64,000 bases of DNA from assembly GCF_026340655.1 (NCBI RefSeq), contig NZ_JAPEOZ010000001.1, positions 2,294,001 to 2,358,000 of the forward strand. The letters run 5' to 3'. The notes under the pieces were generated by a model, which was not told the origin of the DNA, searched no databases, and worked only from the letters and a program-made list of their open reading frames with translations. A program made the translations under genes and the position numbers. Source of the DNA: Streptomyces sp. NBC_01275. GTDB lineage: Bacteria; Actinomycetota; Actinomycetes; Streptomycetales; Streptomycetaceae. Shown one piece after another: positions 55,203 through 64,000 of this stretch. The stretch's first letter is position 1. The number at the start of each line of letters is the position of its first letter.

Positions 55203-55771
55203 CTGCCGGGGGTCGTGGGGGTGGCTGCGGTCGGAACGGGGGCCGCGCTCTGCAAGGGAGCGGAGCCCGGCACCGGAGAGACGCCCGGTGCGGGCGAGGC
55301 GTTCGGCACGGGCGAGACGCTCGGGGCGGGCGGCGGCGGGGACGCGATCGTCTGGGAGAGCGTGATGGCCTCCGGCGGCCGTACGGCGGCGTCCTGTGTG
55401 GGCCGCAGGGCGGCGGCCGTGGGAACGCCCTTCACCGTGCCGTCGGGGTCGAGGAAGGCGGGGTCGCCGCCGGGGATCATGCCGAGTTCGCTCGCGCGGC
55501 GCTGGAGGGCGTCCGGGGCGGAGTAGGAGTCGATGTCCCGCTGGAGCGCCTGCTCCTCGTCGGTGAGGCTCTTGGTGTCCCTCTGGAGGTCGTCCATCTT
55601 GAACGAGCCCTCGCTGAGCGCGGAGTTCAGCACGAGCAGTCCGATGAGGCCGCCGCCGAGCAGAAGGACGACGAGGAGGACGAACGGGGTGCGGGCCGCC
55701 TGGCGCGGGCCTGCGGGAAAGAGACGCGCGAACCGGGCCGCCCGCCCCTTCAGTTCGGGTTTCCTGCTCAC
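55199..55771 (-). CDS. ftsL: cell division protein FtsL
   Basis: 190 residues: short basic N-terminus, one transmembrane helix (about 29-49), a coiled-coil segment (about 52-95) with MDDLQRDTKSLTDEEQALQR, and a long Pro/Ala/Ser-rich extracellular tail. Bitopic divisome protein. Assignment rests on topology and its position between rsmH and ftsI, since FtsL sequences diverge strongly. GTG start 55769-55771; another GTG is nearby. Confidence 0.9.
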   Translation of the reverse strand: MSRKPELKGRAARFARLFPAGPRQAARTPFVLLVVLLLGGGLIGLLVLNSALSEGSFKMDDLQRDTKSLTDEEQALQRDIDSYSAPDALQRRASELGMIPGGDPAFLDPDGTVKGVPTAAALRPTQDAAVRPPEAITLSQTIASPPPPAPSVSPVPNASPAPGVSPVPGSAPLQSAAPVPTAATPTTPGR

Positions 55772-55832
55772 TCACCCTCCCCTGAGTTCGGTTTTCCAAC
55801 CCGCGCCCGTCGCTGCGCTCGTCCCACGTCCC

Positions 55833-56789
55833 TCATTCGATGGACTCCCTGATCCGCTCGGCCCCGCGCAGTCGCGCCGGGGCGGCACGCCGGTTCTCGG
55901 CGACCTCTTCCTCGGTGGGAAGTTCGGCACCGCGGGTGAGCAGCTTGAGCCGGGGCTGGTAGCGCTCGGGCACGATGGGCAGTCCGGGCGGCGCGGTGTT
56001 GGCGGCGCCCGCCGCGAACACCTGCTTGACCAGCCGGTCCTCCAGCGAGTGGTACGACAGGACGGCGATCCGCCCGCCCACGTCGAGCGTCTGCACCGCG
56101 GCCGGGATCGCCCGCTCCAGTACGGAGAGCTCGCCGTTGACCTCGATGCGCAGGGCCTGGAAGGTGCGCTTGGCCGGGTTGCCGCCGGTGCGCTTGGCAG
56201 CCTGCGGAAGCGCGTTGCGAATCAGGTCGACGAGCCGGGCGCTGTTGGCGAAGGGCTCCTTGTCGCGTTCGCGCACGACGGCCGAGACGATCCGCTTGGC
56301 CTGCTTCTCCTCGCCGTACGCCCGCAGGATCCTGACGAGTTCGCCGGGCGCGTAGGTGTTGAGGACCTCGGCGGCGCTGATGCCGGTCGTCTGGTCCATA
56401 CGCATGTCGAGGGGGGCGTCCTGGGCGTAGGCGAAGCCCCGGTCGGCCTCGTCGAGTTGCATGGAGGAGACGCCGAGGTCGAACAGGACGCCCTGCACGC
56501 GCGCGAGGCCGAGCCGCTCGAGTACGTCGGGGAGTTCGTCGTAGACCGCGTGCACGAGGGTGGCGCGCTCACCGAAGGGGGCGAGGCGCTCGCCGGACAG
56601 GCGCAGGGCCTCCTTGTCGCGGTCGAGGGCGACGAGCCGGGCCTCGGGGAACTGCGTCAGCAGGGCCTCGCTGTGTCCGCCGAGGCCGAGCGTGCAGTCG
56701 ACGACGACCGCTCCGGGCCGCTGCAGTGCGGGGGCCAACAGGTCCAGGCACCGCTGGAGCATCACCGGGACGTGTCGACTCTGGCTCAA
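55833..56789 (-). CDS. rsmH: 16S rRNA m4C1402 methyltransferase RsmH (MraW)
   Basis: 318 residues. SAM-binding motif [35 protein letters not shown] and [20 protein letters not shown], all diagnostic of MraW/RsmH. Methylates N4 of C1402 in the 16S decoding centre. It opens the dcw cluster; no mraZ precedes it. The start appears to be TTG (56787-56789) with GAGAGG upstream. A promoter is seen about 140 bases before. Confidence 0.96.
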   Translation of the reverse strand: MSQSRHVPVMLQRCLDLLAPALQRPGAVVVDCTLGLGGHSEALLTQFPEARLVALDRDKEALRLSGERLAPFGERATLVHAVYDELPDVLERLGLARVQGVLFDLGVSSMQLDEADRGFAYAQDAPLDMRMDQTTGISAAEVLNTYAPGELVRILRAYGEEKQAKRIVSAVVRERDKEPFANSARLVDLIRNALPQAAKRTGGNPAKRTFQALRIEVNGELSVLERAIPAAVQTLDVGGRIAVLSYHSLEDRLVKQVFAAGAANTAPPGLPIVPERYQPRLKLLTRGAELPTEEEVAENRRAAPARLRGAERIRESIE

Positions 56790-56928
56790 GGGGGCCTCTC
56801 AGATCCGGCGGGAGATACGCACCGCCGGTCCCCGCCCTCCGGTGAGGGGAAGGCCTGCCGGCGCGGGTTCGAATCCAGCAGGGAGAACGCCGTCCGCGCC
56901 GTCGGAGGGCGGCCTCCCGCTTCGCGTC

Positions 56929-56956
56929 ACTTTAGTCCACGCTGTCTCGCGGTCAA
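56929..56956 (-). promoter_or_regulatory. promoter of the rsmH-led dcw operon
   Basis: TTGACC (56956-56951) and TAAAGT (56934-56929) on the minus strand are separated by 16 bases, a good match to a housekeeping promoter. The predicted leader is about 130 bases. The remaining gap up to the divergent gene contains no other gene. Confidence 0.62.
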
Positions 56957-57120
56957 TCAACCGGCCTGCGCGTCGCGGCCCGGTACGCGCGCGAAGCGGC
57001 GAACCCGTGGAAACCACTCGCACGGACGTCCCCCTCTCACCCCTGTGGCTTACCTCACAAAGAGGACGTGATGACGCTCTTTTTCCCTTCTCACAGGAGG
57101 ACCGGGACGGCCGTGACCAG

Positions 57121-57126
57121 TACCGT
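57121..57126 (+). promoter_or_regulatory. candidate -10 of a leaderless carbonic anhydrase promoter
   Basis: TACCGT lies seven bases before the ATG at 57134. An AGGAGG at 57095-57100 would instead serve the GTG at 57113 with a long 12-base spacing. Confidence 0.3.
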
Positions 57127-57133
57127 CATGGTT

Positions 57134-57679
57134 ATGACGACTTCTGCATCGGTTCCCGCAGGGCCCGAAGGCGCCATAACCGAGGGCACGGTCACCGACC
57201 GCCTCGTCGAGGCGAACGGGCGGTACGCCGCCGCGTTCGCCGACCCCGGGATGGACGCCCACCCCGTCCTGCAGGTCGCCGTGGTCGCCTGCATGGACGC
57301 CCGCCTCGACCTGCACGCCGCACTCGGCCTGGAGCTCGGCGACTGCCACACGATCCGCAACGCGGGCGGGGTCGTCACCGACGACGTGATCCGCTCGCTC
57401 ACCATCAGCCAGCGGGCGCTGGGCACCCGCAGCGTGGTGCTCATCCACCACACCGGCTGCGGTCTGGAGACCCTCACCGAGGAGTTCCGCCACGAGCTGG
57501 AGATGGAGGTCGGCCAGCGTCCGGCCTGGGCCGTGGAGGCCTTCCGGGACGTCGACCAGGACGTACGGCAGTCGATGCAGCGCGTGCGCACCTCGCCGTT
57601 CCTGGTGCGCACCGACGACGTGCGCGGCTTCGTCTTCGACGTGAAGACGGGTCTGCTGCGCGAGATCGACCCCGCGTAA
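57134..57679 (+). CDS. beta-carbonic anhydrase-like protein
   Basis: 181 residues. Zinc ligands of the beta class are visible: Cys and Asp in VVACMDARLDLHAAL, and His and Cys in VLIHHTGCGLETL. TIRNAGGVVTDDVIRSL is also conserved. Interconverts CO2 and bicarbonate, supplying carboxylases. The start is uncertain: ATG 57134 (MTTSASVPAGPEG) fits a leaderless promoter, while GTG 57113 and ATG 57071 are in frame. Divergent from rsmH. Confidence 0.88.
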   Translation: MTTSASVPAGPEGAITEGTVTDRLVEANGRYAAAFADPGMDAHPVLQVAVVACMDARLDLHAALGLELGDCHTIRNAGGVVTDDVIRSLTISQRALGTRSVVLIHHTGCGLETLTEEFRHELEMEVGQRPAWAVEAFRDVDQDVRQSMQRVRTSPFLVRTDDVRGFVFDVKTGLLREIDPA

Positions 57680-57937
57680 CGCATCACGGCCGCTGTCGGC
57701 CGCTGTCTTTCACTGTCGTTTCGCTGTTGATTTCAGGTCTGCGGGTACCCAAAAGGTCATAACGCCGACATATCACGGACAGTTGTCCACAGGCGAGTGA
57801 CACGAATCGATAACGGCAGCAACAATGCGGGTGTGACGCCACGCTGAGCTTTTCGTGGGTGGCGCACGTGATTCGGGGTGGGCCGGTCCGCAGCACAGAG
57901 CGACGGCCCGTTGAAAGTGTGGGCCGAGGAGGGCCGG

Positions 57938-58971
<1,034 letters not shown>

Positions 58972-58972
<1 letters not shown>

Positions 58973-60345
58973 TGAGCGCCGGGGGGACCGGGCTGCCGGA
59001 GACCGGCCGCGGCGAGAAGGGCGGCGCACGCACCGCCCTGGCCGGTCTGACCACCCGCGGGCGCTCCTTCCTGGCCGCCGGCGTCGCGGCCGCCGTCTGC
59101 GCCTATGTGCTCGGACAGCCCGATCTGCTGCGGGTCGGGCTGCTGCTGGCCGCCCTGCCGCTGATCTGCGCCGGCGTCGTCTACCGCACCCGCTACCGGG
59201 TCGCCGGCAGCCGCCGGCTCTCCCCCGCGCGCGTCCCCGCCGGCAGCGAGGCCCGCGTCCACCTGCGGATGGAGAACGTCTCGCGGCTGCCCACCGGCCT
59301 GCTGATGCTCCAGGACCGGGTGCCCTACGTGCTCGGCCCGCGCCCCCGCTTCGTCCTGGACCGGGTCGAGGCGGGCGGCCGCCGCGAGGTGTCCTACCGG
59401 GTCCGCTCCGACCTGCGCGGCCGCTACCCCCTGGGCCCGCTCCAGCTGCGCCTGAGCGACCCGTTCGGCATGTGCGAACTGACCCGCTCCTTCTCGACGT
59501 ACGACACGCTGACGGTCATCCCGCGCGTGGAGCCGCTGCCCCCGGTCCGCCTGACCGGCGAGGCCAAGGGGTACGGCGACGGGCGGCAGCGCTCCCTGGC
59601 GCTGGCCGGCGAGGACGACGTGATCCCGCGCGGCTACCGCTACGGCGACGACCTGCGCCGGGTCCACTGGCGCTCCACCGCCCGCTACGGCGAGCTGATG
59701 GTGCGCCGCGAGGAGCAGCCCCAGCGGGCGCGCTGCACGGTCCTCCTGGACACCCGCGGCCTCGCCTACCAGGGCGCGGGCCCCGACTCGGCCTTCGAGT
59801 GGGCCGTCTCGGGCGCCGCGTCCGCGCTGGTGCACATGCTGGAGCGGGGCTTCTCCGTGCGGCTGCTCACGGACACCGGGAACTCGGTGCCCGGCGAGGG
59901 CGCCGACGGCTTCGCCGGGGCGAGCCAGGAGACGGCCGACGCGGCCGGGCTGATGATGGACACCCTCGCGGTGGTCGACCACTCCGACGGCACCGGCCTG
60001 TCCCGGGCCTACGACGTGCTGCGCCGCGGCAACGAGGGGCTGCTGGTGGCCTTCCTCGGCGACCTCGACGAGGAGCAGGCGGCGGTCGCCGCGAAGATGC
60101 GCCGACGCAGCGGGGGCGCGGTGGCGTTCCTGCTGGACGGCGACGGCTGGGTGCGTGAACCGAACGGCGTGCCCGATCCGATGAACAGGCAGGAGGAGCG
60201 GCTGCGGATGCTGCGCGAGGCGGGCTGGACGGCCCTGAGCGTGCCGCGGGGCGCTTCGCTTGACGAGCTCTGGCGCCAGGCCGGCCGGGAGCAGGCGGGG
60301 GTCGTGACGGCGGGCGGGACGCGGGCGGGGGAGGCGGGATCATGA
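58972..60345 (+). CDS. DUF58 membrane-anchored protein
   Basis: 457 residues. Two N-terminal hydrophobic segments (about 32-70), a beta-rich region, then the DUF58 motif YRYGDDLRRVHWRSTARYGE, followed by a VWA-like fold beginning CTVLLDTRGLAY. Partners MoxR ATPases. ATG 58972 overlaps the MoxR stop as TGATG and has GGAGG five bases upstream, so it is preferred over the GTG one codon earlier. Confidence 0.9.
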
Positions 60346-62861
60346 GCGGTCGGGCTCGGCTGACGCTGTGCTCCGCGGCGGCCACGCTGATGGCGGCGTG
60401 CGCGATGCTGCCCCTGGTGGACCCGGCGACGTGGTTCCTCCAGGCGGCGCTCCTGCTGGCGATCCAGTCCGGGGTGGGCGCCGCCGTGCGACGGGCGCCG
60501 CTGGCCCGGCCGCTGACCGTGGCCGCCCAGGCCCTGGTCACGCTGGTGCTGCTGACTCTGGTCTTCGCCCGAGGGCACGCCTTCCTCGGGCTGCTCCCCG
60601 GCCCGGAGGCCTTCCAGCACTTCGGCGACCTGCTCCAGGCGGGCGCCGACGACGTGGGGCGGTACGCGATCCCGGCCCCGCTGTCCGACGGCATCCGGCT
60701 GATGGTGATCGGCGGCGTGCTGGTGATCGGGCTGGCGGTGGAGACCCTCGCGGTGACCTTCCGCAACGCGGCCCCGGCCGGTCTGCCGCTGCTCGCGCTG
60801 TACTCGGTCGCCGCGGGCCTGTCCGACGGGGCGACCGACTGGCTGTGGTTCCTGGTCGCCGCCGCCGGCTATCTGATGCTGCTCCTCGCCGAGGGCCGGG
60901 AGCGGCTCTCCCAGTGGGGCCGCGTCTTCGCCGGCGCCCCGCGCGCAGCGGGCGAACAGCCCGGCCCGGTGGCTCCCGTGCGCACCGGCCGGCGGATCGG
61001 CGTCGCCGCCCTGGGCGTCGCCCTGGTCATACCGCTGCTGCCGCTGCCGGCGATACAGGAGGGCCTGCTGGGCGGTGGCGGCGGCGTGGGCGCGGGCAAC
61101 GGCGGCGGGGGCACGATCTCCGCGGTCAACCCGCTGGTGTCGCTGCGCGACAGTCTGAACGTGGACGAGGACCGCACGGTCCTGAACCTGCGCACCAACA
61201 CCGCCGACATCTCGGACATGTATCTGCGGATCGTGTCCCTGGACGACTTCGACGGCACGACGTGGAAGCCGGCCAAGCGCCACATCGTCGCCGTGCCCGA
61301 CGAGTTCCCCACGCCCACCGGCCTGGGCTCCGACGTCAAGCGCACGGAGATCACCACCCGCGTCTCGGCCTCCGAGGGGTACGCCCAGAGCTGGCTGCCG
61401 ATGCCCTACCCGCCGAGCGGCGTGAAGATCAAGGGCAACTGGCGGTACGAACCGGTCGGCATGACCCTCGTCGGCGACCACGGCCAGAACACCAGCGGCA
61501 GGTCGTACGAGGTGAAGAGCCTCGACGTGCAGCCGACGGCGGAGCAGTTGGCCTCCGCCCCGGAGGCTCCCGGTTCCATCAGGAACACCTACACCAAGGT
61601 GCCGGACTCGCTGCCGTCGGTGGTGGCGCGTCAGGCCCGCGAGATCACCAAGGCCGCCACGAGCGACTACGAGAAGGCGGTCGCGCTCCAGGACTACTTC
61701 GCGGTGACGGGCGGCTTCGAGTACGACACCGAGGTGCAGGTCGGCAGCGGCCCCGACGCGATCGCCCGCTTCCTGCGGGACAAGCGGGGCTTCTGCGTCC
61801 ACTTCTCGTTCGCGATGGCGGCGATGGCCCGCACGCTGGGCATACCGGCCCGGGTCGCGGTGGGCTTCGCCCCCGGCACCCCGCAGGCGGACGGTTCGGT
61901 GGCGGTGGGCCTGAAGGACGCGCACGCCTGGCCCGAGCTGTACTTCGAGGGCGTGGGCTGGACCCGCTTCGAGCCGACCCCGACCCGAGGCACGACGCCC
62001 CCGTACACGCTGCCGGACACCTCGGGCGACGCGGTGCCCGATCTGCCGCAGGCCACGCGTTCGGCGGACGCGGCGCCGTCGGCCGAGGCGTCGGCGAGCA
62101 CCAGCTGCTCGGCCGAGGACAAGAAGCTCGAGGGCTGCGCCGCGGCGCTGCCGCTGGACCCGACGCAGCAGAACGGCGGCGGCCCGCCCTGGTACGAGAT
62201 CGCCGGCTGGACGCTGCTGGGGGCCGCGGGCATCGCCCTCCCCCTGCTGCCGATGCTGTGGCGGCTGAGGCGGCGCTCGATGCGGCTGGCATCGGCCCAG
62301 CACTCCGCGTCCGCCGCGGCCGGGTCGCCGCCCGCCCGCGGCCGCGGCAAGGGCGGAGCCGACGGCCTGGAGGACGGGTACACCGGTCCGGGAATCCGGC
62401 TGGACGCTCCGACGCAGGAGGCCACGGAAGCGGCCGTCGCGCATGTCCTGGCGGTCTGGCGTGAGCTCACCGACACGGCCTGGGACTTCGGCATCGAGCC
62501 GGACGAGGCGCTGACGCCACGGCGGGCGGCCGCGCGGATCGTCCGGATCGGGGAGCTGGACGAGACGGCGGCACGGTCGGTGCACCGGGTCGCGGGCGCC
62601 GTGGAGCAGGTGCTGTTCGCACCGCAGCCACGGGCCGAGGCCGGTCTCGCCGACGAGGTGCGCACCGTGCGGACGTCCCTGCGGGCGAAGGTCGGCTGGA
62701 CCACGCGCGTGCGCGCCGTCGTCGCGCCGCGCTCCGCCGTCCGCGCCCTGTGGGACCTCAACGACCGCTGGACGGCGCTCCAGGCGGCCGGAGCGGCCCG
62801 GCTGGCGACCCTGACGGCCCTGCTCCGACGCCCGCGACCGTCCGGCCAGGAGGGCGGCTGA
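60342..62861 (+). CDS. TgpA-like transmembrane transglutaminase
   Basis: 839 residues. About six N-terminal transmembrane helices (to residue 240), a large extracellular region with the transglutaminase-like core, one more transmembrane helix (about 612-634), and a DUF4129-like cytoplasmic tail. Catalytic Cys lies in DKRGFCVHFSFAMAAMAR, His in LKDAHAWPELYFEGVGW. The substrate in the envelope is unknown. ATGA overlap with the DUF58 gene shows a coupled operon. Confidence 0.9.
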   Translation: MSGRARLTLCSAAATLMAACAMLPLVDPATWFLQAALLLAIQSGVGAAVRRAPLARPLTVAAQALVTLVLLTLVFARGHAFLGLLPGPEAFQHFGDLLQAGADDVGRYAIPAPLSDGIRLMVIGGVLVIGLAVETLAVTFRNAAPAGLPLLALYSVAAGLSDGATDWLWFLVAAAGYLMLLLAEGRERLSQWGRVFAGAPRAAGEQPGPVAPVRTGRRIGVAALGVALVIPLLPLPAIQEGLLGGGGGVGAGNGGGGTISAVNPLVSLRDSLNVDEDRTVLNLRTNTADISDMYLRIVSLDDFDGTTWKPAKRHIVAVPDEFPTPTGLGSDVKRTEITTRVSASEGYAQSWLPMPYPPSGVKIKGNWRYEPVGMTLVGDHGQNTSGRSYEVKSLDVQPTAEQLASAPEAPGSIRNTYTKVPDSLPSVVARQAREITKAATSDYEKAVALQDYFAVTGGFEYDTEVQVGSGPDAIARFLRDKRGFCVHFSFAMAAMARTLGIPARVAVGFAPGTPQADGSVAVGLKDAHAWPELYFEGVGWTRFEPTPTRGTTPPYTLPDTSGDAVPDLPQATRSADAAPSAEASASTSCSAEDKKLEGCAAALPLDPTQQNGGGPPWYEIAGWTLLGAAGIALPLLPMLWRLRRRSMRLASAQHSASAAAGSPPARGRGKGGADGLEDGYTGPGIRLDAPTQEATEAAVAHVLAVWRELTDTAWDFGIEPDEALTPRRAAARIVRIGELDETAARSVHRVAGAVEQVLFAPQPRAEAGLADEVRTVRTSLRAKVGWTTRVRAVVAPRSAVRALWDLNDRWTALQAAGAARLATLTALLRRPRPSGQEGG

Positions 62862-62878
62862 GGCACAGCGGACCGAGG

Positions 62879-62918
62879 TCGGCTGAGGTCGGCTGGGATC
62901 GGCTGGGATCGGCTGGAA
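62879..62918 (+). repeat. period-10 tandem repeat after the transglutaminase gene
   Basis: Four near-identical copies of TCGGCTGGGA, starting 17 bases after the stop and ending before a hairpin. Simple repeat, no known role. Confidence 0.75.
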
Positions 62919-62930
62919 ACAGCACGACGA

Positions 62931-62976
62931 CGTTCGGCCCCCGCCCCGGGCGAGATCCGGGGGCGGGGGCCGAACG
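62931..62976 (+). terminator. terminator of the MoxR-DUF58-transglutaminase operon
   Basis: Perfect 17-bp arms (62931-62947 and 62960-62976) around a 12-base loop, 69 bases after the last stop. Confidence 0.87.
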
Positions 62977-63103
62977 CTGTGCTGAGACGGGAATGGGGGC
63001 GAGGGCGAAGGCTGGGGCTGGGGCGGCGGCCGGCCCGGCGACGCCGTGAGCGCTTGGAAGGCGGTGGCGTGGAAGCGGGCAGGGGCGGTGGGCCGGGCAT
63101 GCG

Positions 63104-63139
63104 TGAGGGGTGACCGCCCGGTCGGGCGGTCACCCCTCA
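63104..63139 (-). terminator. terminator of the DUF3040 gene
   Basis: Perfect 17-bp arms (63104-63120 and 63123-63139); the innermost pairs must open to form the turn. Lies 52 bases after the DUF3040 stop on the minus strand. Confidence 0.87.
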
Positions 63140-63191
63140 TCAACGTCTGTAGCGTCTGTGCGCGGCTACGGCGCGGAAAGCACGGACGGTG

Positions 63192-63602
63192 TCACTGACC
63201 GCCGCCCTGCTGCTCGTCACGCCTGCGCTGCCAGCGCTGCTCGATACGGTCCATCACCGAGCGCTTCTGCCGTCCCTGACCGCGGGTGCGCGGGGCGCCG
63301 GAGGCTCCTGCCGCGGGCTGCTCGCCCGGCTTGGGGGCCTTGCGCCAGCCGGTCACGGCGAGCACCGCACAGCCCAGCATGACGAGGAAGCCCACGACGC
63401 TGAGCCAGACCTGCTTCGCGACCATACCGGCCATGAGGAGCGCGATACCCACAAGGAAGCCGGCGACCGCCTGGTAGACCCGCCGCCGGGTGTACGTACG
63501 CAGCCCGCTTCCCTCGAGCGCCGACGCGAACTTGGGATCTTCGGCGTACAGCGCTCGCTCCATTTGCTCGAGCATGCGCTGCTCGTGCTCCGAGAGCGGC
63601 AC
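63192..63602 (-). CDS. DUF3040 membrane protein
   Basis: 136 residues. Opens MPLSEHEQRMLEQMERALYA, the DUF3040 signature, with EDPKFASAL next. Two transmembrane helices (about 43-61 and 66-84) and a basic, Gln/Arg-rich cytoplasmic tail follow. Function unknown; conserved in actinobacteria near the dcw cluster. GTG start 63600-63602 with GAGGAGG seven or so bases upstream. Confidence 0.92.
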   Translation of the reverse strand: MPLSEHEQRMLEQMERALYAEDPKFASALEGSGLRTYTRRRVYQAVAGFLVGIALLMAGMVAKQVWLSVVGFLVMLGCAVLAVTGWRKAPKPGEQPAAGASGAPRTRGQGRQKRSVMDRIEQRWQRRRDEQQGGGQ

Positions 63603-63878
63603 GGAGTCCTCCTCATCGTGCAGTCGCCGGGGCGACCCGGGGGGTCCCTTCAGGATAGGCAGGGAATCGCCCCCGTGAAACCCGCCCCTCTACGCCAATT
63701 GGCCAACCGGAGCCCGTCATGGACGTCCCGGTCCGCTGAAGATTCCATTCCCCAACGGCCGACCCGTCATGCCGGGCGGTCTCCCTCGATCATACGGCGC
63801 ACAGCGCTCGAACGGGGGGCCTGTGGCGTACTCCATGTGCAGCCAAGTCCCTGATCAGCGCTGCGCCCCGGCAGCCGC

Positions 63879-64000
63879 TCAGGCCTCGTCGGCCCCCGGT
63901 GTCTCGCCGAGCACGTGAAGCTGGGTGGCCACGGAGTGGAAGGCGGGGAGCTGGGCGGCGGCCTCCTCCAGCTTCAGCAGGGCGTCCATGGCGCCGGGCT
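63879..64000 (-). CDS. unidentified gene, C-terminal 39 codons only
   Basis: The last 39 residues of a gene that enters from the right edge. The readable end is MDALLKLEEAAAQLPAFHSV and then ATQLHVLGETPGADEA, followed by TGA. It looks helical and amphipathic. No family can be assigned from so short a piece. Its stop lies 276 bases before the DUF3040 start, a gap in which I see no other gene or strong hairpin. Confidence 0.55.
   Translation of the reverse strand, partial: PGAMDALLKLEEAAAQLPAFHSVATQLHVLGETPGADEA

Noticed and set aside
56865..56876. GGGTTCGAATCC, a tRNA T-loop-like sequence upstream of rsmH
   Set aside because: T-stem has a mismatch, and no matching acceptor stem, D arm or anticodon arm can be found on either side.

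Overview
The window is a high-GC actinobacterial chromosome segment, almost certainly from a Streptomyces. The signs are strong third-position G/C bias, many GTG starts, frequent 4-base stop/start overlaps, a histidine operon carrying the bifunctional PriA isomerase, a division and cell-wall (dcw) cluster ending in sepF-yggT-divIVA, and a Pro/Gln/Gly/Met-rich DivIVA linker. Gene order matches what I remember of the S. coelicolor SCO2043-SCO2097 region. The species cannot be named from sequence alone. There are no insertion sequences, prophage genes, CRISPR arrays, rRNA or recognisable tRNA genes. This is core chromosome, not an accessory island.

Left part (1-10.5 kb): trpE (cut by the left edge) and hisI form a small operon. 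Then come a DinB-like protein, a VOC protein, a winged-helix regulator with an MFS exporter under a perfect 24-bp inverted repeat, and the main his operon read leftwards: hisD-hisC-hisB-small membrane protein-hisH-priA-ridA-hisF. PriA serves both histidine and tryptophan synthesis, so trpE and the his genes are linked functionally as well as physically.

Middle-left (10.5-33 kb): mostly single genes and short operons. They include a beta-helix-like membrane protein, a LON-domain protein, a YbaK deacylase, an ABC exporter, a NYN nuclease-like protein, a 54-residue basic protein, dnaE, a DUF2252 protein, a membrane protein beside a thioredoxin-fold CPVC protein, a Tat-exported PhoD phosphatase, a dienelactone hydrolase-like protein, an MscS channel, a Na+/H+ antiporter and a GNAT protein. 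Several genes lack a ribosome binding site and instead have a -10-like hexamer 6-8 bases before the start codon, suggesting leaderless transcripts.

Middle-right (32-57 kb): rluD, lspA, a DksA/TraR protein with a histone-H1-like Lys/Ala N-terminus, and ileS behind a T-box leader that appears to control translation by hiding the Shine-Dalgarno. The dcw region then reads leftwards: rsmH-ftsL-ftsI-murE-murF-mraY-murD-ftsW-murG-ftsQ-ftsZ-pgeF-yggS-sepF-yggT-divIVA. Most junctions are tightly coupled, a good promoter precedes rsmH, and a second candidate lies in the ftsQ-ftsZ gap.

Right part (57-64 kb): a beta-carbonic anhydrase, a coupled MoxR ATPase-DUF58-transglutaminase operon, a DUF3040 membrane protein, and the C-terminal 39 codons of an unidentified gene. 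Long perfect stem-loops mark most convergent gene boundaries. No clearly novel large system is visible. The best leads are small proteins, regulatory sites and domain fusions.
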